Shown piece after piece: positions 7,963-12,216 of a stretch of 12,216 bases of DNA. Every line of letters starts with the position of its first letter. Within the stretch, counting starts at the first letter, position 1. A program made the translations under genes and the position numbers. The notes beneath the pieces are model-generated. The model was not told the origin of the DNA, did no database searches, and saw nothing but the letters and a program-made list of their open reading frames with translations. This DNA is from Peptococcaceae bacterium. Lineage in GTDB: Bacteria > Bacillota > Peptococcia > Peptococcales > Peptococcaceae. The stretch covers positions 1 through 12,216 of the forward strand of contig JAGARS010000088.1 in assembly GCA_017622155.1 (NCBI GenBank), in the 5' to 3' direction.

Positions 7963-8030
7963 AACACTACACATTTTATAAAAAAACGACACCGAAAAAG
8001 CGAAAAATTTTATCTAAAAAACTACTTTTT

Positions 8031-8068
8031 CATATAGATTTCTTTTATTTTATACCGAAATCTATATG
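8031..8068. repeat. perfect 12-bp inverted repeat, 14-base spacer
   Basis: CATATAGATTTC (8031-8042) is matched exactly by its complement GAAATCTATATG (8057-8068). It lies in the 198-base gap between the sigma-factor stop (8095) and the dsr operon promoter (7934-7962). It could be the transcription terminator of the sigma operon, although the next bases on that strand are AAAAAGTAG and a T run comes only afterwards. It could instead be an operator for the dsr operon. Confidence 0.7.
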
Positions 8069-8094
8069 CATAGCATTTTATTATCGGCCATCTA

Positions 8095-8826
8095 TCACGC
8101 CATATGCATTTTTTCTTTTATTTTCTGCAATGCCGCTTTCTCTAGACGAGATACCTGCATTTGAGATACCCCAAGCAATGCCGCTACCTTACTTTGTGTC
8201 ATATCTTCAAAATACCGATAATAAATCACCTGCTTCTGCTGTTCATTCAGGTCTTCCATAGCGGCTTTCAAATCCTTTTTCAGCTCAATGCTGTCCAGAT
8301 TATGATCGACTTTCCCCACATACAGCTCAGGCGCATATCCTTCCTCATCCTCTGCCTGTACAGAAAATGAAGTTGTTGTGCTCGCCATTTTTGCTTCCAT
8401 TGCTTCTTTCAGCTCGTTCTTATCCATTTGTAATAGATCTGCCAGCTGTTCTGTAGTAGGGGGTTCCCCGTATCTTTGCATATATTCATTTTCCGCTCTG
8501 GTAATGCGTGTACTGATTTCCCTGTATTTGCGCGGAATCACCACACGCCAGGTACTGTCACGATAATAGTTCATGATTTTCCCCGATACAGTGCGATATG
8601 CAAATGTTTTAAAACGAATTTCTTTGTCTGGTTCAAACCGCTCCAGTGCACCAACCACAGCGATACGCGCCACCTGCATCAAATCTTCTCGTTCCCACGC
8701 CAGATAACACTGGGTCTGACACCAGTAGCGAATCAATGGCTCCATGGCTTTCAGCACATCTTCCATAGCCTCCTGCGTAGGATTTTCTTTGTAGGCAAGC
8801 GCCAGTTCTTCTATGTCTTTTTTCAT
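8095..8826 (-). CDS. SigB/SigF-family RNA polymerase sigma factor
   Basis: Alternative sigma factor of the SigB/SigF/SigG group. The 243-residue product has region 2 with the core-binding and -10 recognition segment around residues 48-95 (EDLMQVARIAVVGALERF, then RFKTFAYRTVSGKI). Region 3 spans about 97-150, with the YGEPPTTEQLADLL helix. Region 4, with its helix-turn-helix, lies at about 187-236 (MTQSKVAALLGVSQMQVSRLE). The start at 8826 has AGGAG five bases upstream and lies 19 bases after the anti-sigma stop. The longer frame starting at 8886 has a weak site. The gene order anti-sigma then sigma matches rsbW-sigB and spoIIAB-sigF. Which of SigB or SigF it corresponds to cannot be decided by eye. 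Confidence 0.88.
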   Translation of the reverse strand: MKKDIEELALAYKENPTQEAMEDVLKAMEPLIRYWCQTQCYLAWEREDLMQVARIAVVGALERFEPDKEIRFKTFAYRTVSGKIMNYYRDSTWRVVIPRKYREISTRITRAENEYMQRYGEPPTTEQLADLLQMDKNELKEAMEAKMASTTTSFSVQAEDEEGYAPELYVGKVDHNLDSIELKKDLKAAMEDLNEQQKQVIYYRYFEDMTQSKVAALLGVSQMQVSRLEKAALQKIKEKMHMA

Positions 8827-8845
8827 GTCGTCTCCTGCCTCCAGC

Positions 8846-9253
8846 CTACCAGCGTAAAATTCCGGTAATAGCATTTCCTCGTTCATTAAAGTTTACTTCA
8901 TCTAAGATGGTCCGCATCAAAAGCAGCCCTCGGCCGCTTTCTTTCAAAGTTTCCTGATACACACTATCACGCATGTCCTGCGAAACTCCCGGTCCGTTGT
9001 CTTCTACGGTAAAACGAAACTCTTTCGCATCACACTTCCAAAAAATCTGCACTTCGGGCACTGCATATGCAGTACCGCCATGCAGCAGCGCATTCTGCAC
9101 CGCTTCCATGATGCACAACTTTAAATCAACCTGCTTTTCTTCTGTCACTCCCCATTGCTGCAAGTCTTCCCGTAAACACGCAAGCACATCTGCAAGCTGT
9201 TCCAACGTTGTAATTTCCATATGAAGCTGTGTTGTCTGCATATTTTGCTGCAT
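8846..9253 (-). CDS. RsbW/SpoIIAB-type anti-sigma factor (ATP-binding kinase fold)
   Basis: Serine-kinase-type anti-sigma factor expected to bind and hold the sigma factor encoded next. The 135-residue GHKL ATPase has an N box with Glu50 and Asn54 (CIMEAVQNALLHG), a G1 box with Asp85, Gly87 and Gly89 (VEDNGPGV) and a G2 box with Gly107 and Gly109 (ESGRGLLLM). The start at 9253 directly follows the chelatase stop (TAA then ATG), with GGGAG about 8 bases upstream. Its stop is 20 bases before the sigma start, so the two are co-transcribed. An RsbV/SpoIIAA antagonist, normally encoded just upstream, is absent; the position is taken by a sirohydrochlorin chelatase gene. Confidence 0.88.
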   Translation of the reverse strand: MQQNMQTTQLHMEITTLEQLADVLACLREDLQQWGVTEEKQVDLKLCIMEAVQNALLHGGTAYAVPEVQIFWKCDAKEFRFTVEDNGPGVSQDMRDSVYQETLKESGRGLLLMRTILDEVNFNERGNAITGILRW

Positions 9254-9637
9254 TTACTCCACTCCCGCTTCTTTTAACCGATTTTTTATAATTTCCGCTA
9301 ACAAAGGATCCATTCCTAAATGCTGTGTCAAATCAATCCGCATTGCCGGATATTTTTCCCGCATAGCAGCTAATATACGGGGAATACCATTTGCTAAATG
9401 CTGCCCCCGTGTCAAAAACATCGGAACAATAATAATCCGTTCTGCCCCGGATAATGCGATACGGTCAATTTCCTGTTCCAGTGTCGGTTCTGCGACTTCT
9501 ACAAAACAGCCGCTAATTTCCAGTTCCGGCAGCTGTTTTTTCATCATATCCCACATAGCACGCACTTCAATATTGGCCTGTTCACGAATGCTTCCATGCC
9601 CTAGCAAAAGCACGTTTTGTTTCGTTTCCTGTTTCAT
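9254..9637 (-). CDS. short CbiX/SirB-type sirohydrochlorin chelatase
   Basis: Cytosolic chelatase that inserts Co2+ (cobalamin path) or Fe2+ (siroheme path) into sirohydrochlorin. The 127-residue product is a single CbiX domain, the size of the small homodimeric forms. Metal- and substrate-site residues visible are His14 in LLGHGS, Glu50 in EVAEPT and His80 in TRGQHLANGIP. The start at 9637 (MKQETKQ) has a GAGG site about 8 bases upstream and is 19 bases after the pspC-like stop. The frame extends upstream to 9724, but this would overlap pspC and lacks family sequence. Metal choice cannot be read from sequence. The adjacent dsr operon makes an iron (siroheme) role attractive, as inference. 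Confidence 0.85.
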   Translation of the reverse strand: MKQETKQNVLLLGHGSIREQANIEVRAMWDMMKKQLPELEISGCFVEVAEPTLEQEIDRIALSGAERIIIVPMFLTRGQHLANGIPRILAAMREKYPAMRIDLTQHLGMDPLLAEIIKNRLKEAGVE

Positions 9638-9656
9638 AAGTTTTTCCTCATCTTCA

Positions 9657-9866
9657 TTATACGTCAATATAATCTGTTTCTTCCGGAATAATATATCCAA
9701 GCAGAATATATGCGGCAATCGCAATAAAAGAACTTACCGGCGGGAATAAACAAATCAGAATCCAAAGCACCCGCACAAACACAGCATCAATTCCAAAAAA
9801 CTGACCCAACCCGGCACATACGCCCATCAATTTGCGTCCGTCTTGCGGCCTTCTTAATTTTTTCAT
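9657..9866 (-). CDS. PspC-domain small membrane protein
   Basis: A 69-residue protein with a basic N-terminus, the PspC signature GRKLMGVCAGLGQFFGID (about residues 10-27), two hydrophobic segments (about 30-43 and 47-60) and the typical IIPEE ending. PspC proteins sit in the inner membrane and are tied to envelope stress responses. Stand-alone copies like this one have no settled function. The start at 9866 (MKKLRRP) is chosen from family alignment; the upstream GTG at 9875 is an alternative, and neither has a strong ribosome site. It is the first gene of a probable four-gene operon with the chelatase, anti-sigma and sigma genes. An envelope-stress protein co-transcribed with an alternative sigma factor is a sensible pairing. 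Confidence 0.85.
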   Translation of the reverse strand: MKKLRRPQDGRKLMGVCAGLGQFFGIDAVFVRVLWILICLFPPVSSFIAIAAYILLGYIIPEETDYIDV

Positions 9867-9896
9867 ATTTTTCACTCACTTTCTTTTGCCAAACCA

Positions 9897-9925
9897 TTGC
9901 CGAAGCTGCAATCTTTTTGTAAAAT
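9897..9925 (+). promoter_or_regulatory. predicted promoter for the 60-residue membrane protein
   Basis: TTGCCG (9897-9902) and TAAAAT (9920-9925) are spaced by 17 bases on the plus strand, giving a predicted start near 9932 and a short leader. I found no comparably good promoter for the divergent pspC-like operon in the same gap. Confidence 0.5.
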
Positions 9926-9957
9926 GAATATACTTTATTATGTTAGGAGTCGTGTAG

Positions 9958-10140
9958 ATGAGAACTTTATTATTATTGATTGCAGCACTGCTCAGCTGCG
10001 GAATTGTTTTTTTAGGATATTTATCCTTATCCAGTCAACTCAACATTTTCTTTTATACATTGCTGTCTTCAGCAATTTCTATCGTGCTGATTTTTGCACT
10101 CTTTCACTTTATTTACTTGTACATTTCAAAAAAGAAATAA
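9958..10140 (+). CDS. small two-helix membrane protein, unrecognised
   Basis: A 60-residue, strongly hydrophobic protein with two likely membrane helices (about residues 3-22 and 30-54) and a basic KKK end, suggesting both termini may be cytoplasmic. I do not recognise a family. Support for it being real: a TTAGGAG site 8 bases before the ATG, a promoter-like element at 9897-9925, a hairpin at 10153-10174 right after the stop, and a codon pattern that fits its neighbours. It stands alone between the pspC operon (divergent) and a convergent gene ending at 10146. No function can be proposed beyond membrane location. Confidence 0.6.
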   Translation: MRTLLLLIAALLSCGIVFLGYLSLSSQLNIFFYTLLSSAISIVLIFALFHFIYLYISKKK

Positions 10141-10145
10141 TCCCT

Positions 10146-10736
10146 TTATTTTTGCGCCGACATTGGTTGGCGCATTTCTATTATCCCAAGCGCAAATAAT
10201 TGCAAATCGGTAACAAGATTCGTCCAGAACAGCTGACTGCGCTGCCAGTGGCTGCGCAAAAACAGCCGCTGATCTTCACTAATGCAGCCATCTATACAAG
10301 CCTGCTCAATTTCCTGCAGTTCGGCACTGTCTGCCAGCACCTGGTCCAGAAACAGATATGTTTCATCCATTTCACTTTGCCCAAGTACTTGCTGCCATTC
10401 CAGTTCCATCAGTTTATAATTTAGCCAGTACGCAGTAAATCCTTTACTGATGCCGAGACTTCTTCTTTCGTGAAACACCGGTGTCTGATGATTCCAGTTA
10501 TTAATTATCTGCAGGTTGGCAATACTCCATGTAATTGCCTGTTGTTTTTCCGCATCTGTAATTGCATTATTACGCACACAATGGTGAAATAATTCCACAA
10601 CATCAGCCGTATTTACTGTATTCTGATTCTCCGCACAGAATCGTTCCATTTCTTCTGCTGCCAAGCCCGTGGCTACCGCTGTTGTCAGCCAGAAAAAACC
10701 TTCTGAGTGGAAAAGCGTTTCTATTGCTTTTTTCAT
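10146..10736 (-). CDS. hypothetical helical protein, unrecognised family
   Basis: A 196-residue soluble protein, rich in Trp, Gln and Glu, predicted to be almost entirely alpha-helical, with no signal peptide or convincing membrane segment. I find no motif that names a family. Its size and helical character are loosely reminiscent of TorD/NarJ chaperones, but the signature residues of those are not visible. The start at 10736 (MKKAIETLF) follows a predicted transcription start near 10770 and a GGGTGG element. The in-frame ATG at 10763 would leave almost no leader, and the frame further upstream would run through the promoter. Its 3' end contains a hairpin that may serve the convergent gene. 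Transcribed from its own promoter, divergent from the HAD gene. Confidence 0.7.
   Translation of the reverse strand: MKKAIETLFHSEGFFWLTTAVATGLAAEEMERFCAENQNTVNTADVVELFHHCVRNNAITDAEKQQAITWSIANLQIINNWNHQTPVFHERRSLGISKGFTAYWLNYKLMELEWQQVLGQSEMDETYLFLDQVLADSAELQEIEQACIDGCISEDQRLFLRSHWQRSQLFWTNLVTDLQLFALGIIEMRQPMSAQK
10153..10174 (+). terminator. probable terminator of the 60-residue ORF
   Basis: A 9-bp stem (TGCGCCGAC and GTTGGCGCA, one G-T pair) with an ATTG loop, followed by TTTCTATT on the plus strand. It lies 12 bases after the stop at 10140 and overlaps the last codons of the convergent gene. The T run is imperfect, so it may be leaky. On the minus strand the following bases are A-rich. Confidence 0.55.
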
Positions 10737-10776
10737 ATTTATACACCACCCTATTTTCATAACGATATAATATATT

Positions 10777-10805
10777 ATTATACTCCATTCATATCTATTT
10801 GCCAA
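10777..10805 (-). promoter_or_regulatory. predicted promoter of the 196-residue gene
   Basis: On the minus strand, TTGGCA (10800-10805), a 17-base spacer and a consensus TATAAT (10777-10782) give a predicted start near 10770. This is one of the best sigma-70-type matches in the window. Its -35 shares five bases with the opposing HAD promoter. Confidence 0.72.
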
Positions 10806-10827
10806 ACAGAAAATATCATAGTACAAT
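10799..10827 (+). promoter_or_regulatory. predicted promoter of the HAD gene
   Basis: TTGCCA (10799-10804), a 17-base spacer and TACAAT (10822-10827) on the plus strand. The predicted start near 10834 gives a leader of about 48 bases before the ATG at 10882. Confidence 0.68.
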
Positions 10828-10881
10828 GATACAGAAAGAATTTTATTGTCTAATCAAATACAAAGAAAGAAGGAGATTATG

Positions 10882-11517
10882 ATGAAAGGCTTGATTTTCG
10901 ATTTAGATGGTACACTATTGGATTCTATGCCTGCATGGAATCAATTATTAGACAATATGCTGCTAAAAAGAGGCATTACTCCGCCGCCGGATTTATTGGA
11001 CCGCACGAAAACACTTGGGTTAGAAAATGCCACCAGCATGGTTTTGCAGGAGTTTGGGCTGACGGATGACCCCGCTGAAGTTTATCAGATGTTCCAAAAT
11101 GAAATGGAATATCTGTATTGCAATACCATTCCATTAAAGCCTGGCGTACAGGAATTTCTCGATGCTACGAAAGGCCATATTCCAATGGCTGTCGCCACAG
11201 CAACATCCCGTCCATTGGTAAAAAAAGTGCTAGAACACCATCATCTCACAGAATATTTTCACAGCATTACTACCGTTGCTGAAGCGGGAATCGGAAAACA
11301 TGACCCGAAAGTCTTTTTAATCGCAGCCGAAAAACTTCAGCTGCCCGTTGAGGAATGTATTGTATTTGAGGATTCCCTCACTGCGATACGCAGTGCAAAC
11401 AATGCCGGTTTTTACACGGTAGCCATACACGAAGCAAGTAATCTGCACGAACAGGAAGCATTGCAAAACGAAGCAAATCAGTATATAAAAGATTTTGCCG
11501 AAGTTATCCTTCGTTAA
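10882..11517 (+). CDS. HAD-superfamily phosphatase, phosphoglucomutase/phosphatase-like
   Basis: Cytosolic haloacid dehalogenase-like hydrolase of subfamily IA (211 residues), which removes phosphate from a small metabolite through an aspartyl-phosphate intermediate. All four motifs are present: motif I DLDGTLLDS with the nucleophile Asp and acid/base Asp; motif II in AVATATS; motif III lysine near GIGKHDPKVF; motif IV in VFEDSLTAI. A helical cap lies between motif I and motif II (about residues 20-85). The likely start is 10882, with AAGGAG six bases upstream; the adjacent ATG at 10879 is closer to the site, and a TTG at 10846 is unlikely. It stands as a single gene with its own promoter. 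The substrate cannot be predicted; beta-phosphoglucomutase-like and 2-deoxyglucose-6-phosphatase-like members share these motifs. Confidence 0.88.
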   Translation: MKGLIFDLDGTLLDSMPAWNQLLDNMLLKRGITPPPDLLDRTKTLGLENATSMVLQEFGLTDDPAEVYQMFQNEMEYLYCNTIPLKPGVQEFLDATKGHIPMAVATATSRPLVKKVLEHHHLTEYFHSITTVAEAGIGKHDPKVFLIAAEKLQLPVEECIVFEDSLTAIRSANNAGFYTVAIHEASNLHEQEALQNEANQYIKDFAEVILR

Positions 11518-11534
11518 AGTACAACTTCCTGCCA

Positions 11535-11589
11535 ACAGATATTTTGCTGCAACAAAATATTTGTAGCATAACAAGATTTATTTGCTACA
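11535..11589. repeat. two overlapping inverted repeats between HAD gene and TGS gene
   Basis: A 12-bp stem pairs 11535-11546 with 11553-11564 (core ATATTTTG and CAAAATAT, one G-T pair, 6-base loop). A second perfect 7-bp repeat pairs TGTAGCA (11562-11568) with TGCTACA (11583-11589). They share bases 11562-11564, so the two hairpins compete. No T run follows the first stem, so it is a poor intrinsic terminator. The second repeat covers the predicted -35 of the next gene. Confidence 0.6.
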
Positions 11590-11611
11590 GCCAACATTCT
11601 CTTTGTATTAT
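11582..11611 (+). promoter_or_regulatory. possible promoter of the TGS-domain gene
   Basis: TTGCTA (11582-11587) with an 18-base spacer to TATTAT (11606-11611). A consensus TATAAT overlaps at 11609-11614 but leaves a 21-base spacer. The predicted leader before the ATG at 11655 is about 35 bases, too short for a T-box. Confidence 0.45.
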
Positions 11612-11654
11612 AATATAAACAAACTAGAAAAATATTTTTTGTGGAGGGATTTTT

Positions 11655-12216
11655 ATGTTGAATATTACATTAACAGATGGACGCCAGTTTCAGTTGGAAA
11701 CCGTGAGCCCTGTTGCACTGAAAAACGAAGGAACATACGGCAACGGCAGTATCGACTGGGAAGATGAAGGGCTGTATCTCTATGATATCGCTGCACAGAT
11801 TGGTATCAAAGGCGCTTTAGCTGCACTGGTGGATGGCCAGCTGACACCTCTGACCGTATTCATCAAAAAAGACTGCACTTTACAATACGTTATGGCTGAC
11901 GATGAAATCGGCAAAGCAATGATTGACCGCACTGCATTATTCCTGCTGGCATACGGCATCAAATCCTTGGATAAACCATGTAAACGTGTAAAAGGTTCTG
12001 TTGCAGACGGTATTGTATGCTATGATTTTGCTGTAGATGGCGGTGCATTCACAAACGATGAACTGCAGCAGGCTGAAGCGCATATCGCACAGGCAATTGT
12101 CGCAAATTATCCAATGGGATGTCGCAAATTCCCTTACTTTAAGTCCAAAAAAGAACTGCTGAGTCAGGGGGAAACCTATATTTTAGACTACATTGATGAA
12201 CACGATGACTATGGTC
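11655..12216 (+). CDS. TGS plus ThrRS-SAD-like protein, 5' part; probable ThrRS-like nucleoside kinase
   Basis: The 187 visible residues run off the window end. Residues 1-84 form a TGS domain (start NITLTDGR, end CTLQYVMADDEIG) with an insertion of about 20 residues at roughly 18-40 compared with ThrRS. Residues 87-187 align by eye with the second (editing, SAD) domain of threonyl-tRNA synthetase: FLLAYGIKSL, CYDF, then FTNDELQQAEAHI. The two editing histidines of ThrRS (HXXXH) are replaced by Arg92 and Phe96. The same TGS-SAD architecture with degenerate editing residues is what I recall from Bacillota proteins fused to a uridine-kinase-like domain, so I favour that over a true ThrRS; this is inference. 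The ATG at 11655 has GGAGGG six bases upstream. Confidence 0.7.
   Translation, partial: MLNITLTDGRQFQLETVSPVALKNEGTYGNGSIDWEDEGLYLYDIAAQIGIKGALAALVDGQLTPLTVFIKKDCTLQYVMADDEIGKAMIDRTALFLLAYGIKSLDKPCKRVKGSVADGIVCYDFAVDGGAFTNDELQQAEAHIAQAIVANYPMGCRKFPYFKSKKELLSQGETYILDYIDEHDDYG

Noticed and set aside
7980..8030. Phased A-tracts as a strong DNA bend
   Set aside because: Centres of the runs are spaced about 14, 8, 13 and 10 bases, not a regular helical repeat, so only a weak curvature claim is justified.
8476..8868. Plus-strand open frame of 130 codons
   Set aside because: Antisense to the sigma factor gene, which has complete conserved regions 2 to 4.
8827..8886. Longer sigma factor starting at 8886
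   Set aside because: Would overlap the anti-sigma gene by 41 bases with only a weak ribosome site; 8826 has AGGAG at proper spacing.
9638..9724. N-terminal extension of the chelatase
   Set aside because: Would overlap the pspC-like gene and adds residues unlike the CbiX family; the ATG at 9637 has a proper ribosome site.
10146..10736. TorD/NarJ-type redox chaperone
   Set aside because: Size and helical content fit, but I see no signature residues, and no molybdoenzyme gene is nearby.
11518..11654. T-box leader before a ThrRS-like gene
   Set aside because: No T-box consensus or specifier stem is seen, and the predicted transcript leader is only about 35 bases.

Overview
The window looks like chromosomal DNA of a moderately AT-rich anaerobic bacterium, most likely a Bacillota. 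A Negativicutes-type diderm is a plausible guess, because a Tat-exported Fe-S protein, a triheme cytochrome c and a SigB/SigF-type sigma factor with its RsbW/SpoIIAB-type partner occur together. The taxonomic call is inference; no rRNA or tRNA gene is present to anchor it.

Left two thirds (1-7962, minus strand): one long operon read right to left. A good promoter at 7934-7962 precedes resB and ccsA (System II cytochrome c biogenesis). These are followed by a stand-alone RsbRD_N-domain protein and then dsrK, dsrJ, dsrO, dsrP and dsrM, a full set of the DsrMKJOP membrane complex. Genes are tightly packed with strong Shine-Dalgarno sites. The logic is coherent: ResB/CcsA attach the three c-type hemes of DsrJ. 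DsrM (cytochrome b) and DsrP (NrfD-type) handle quinone and electrons in the membrane. DsrO and DsrJ work on the outer side, and DsrK carries the cytoplasmic heterodisulfide-reductase-like site. The order K-J-O-P-M, with dsrM last, is a circular permutation of the usual M-K-J-O-P. No dsrAB or dsrC is in the window.

Middle (8031-9875, minus strand): a perfect 12-bp inverted repeat separates the dsr operon from a second operon, pspC-like, short CbiX/SirB chelatase, RsbW/SpoIIAB-type anti-sigma factor and SigB/SigF-type sigma factor. No anti-anti-sigma gene is present. A sirohydrochlorin chelatase next to a dsr operon is suggestive, since siroheme is the sulfite reductase cofactor.

Right third (9897-12216): a 60-residue two-helix membrane protein (+), an unrecognised 196-residue helical protein (-), a HAD phosphatase (+), and the 5' end of a protein with a TGS domain and a ThrRS-like second domain (+). 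The last lacks the ThrRS editing histidines and may be a ThrRS-like nucleoside kinase. The unknown protein and the HAD gene are driven by divergent promoters whose -35 boxes overlap on opposite strands. No intergenic stretch exceeds about 200 bases. No mobile element, CRISPR array or RNA gene was seen.
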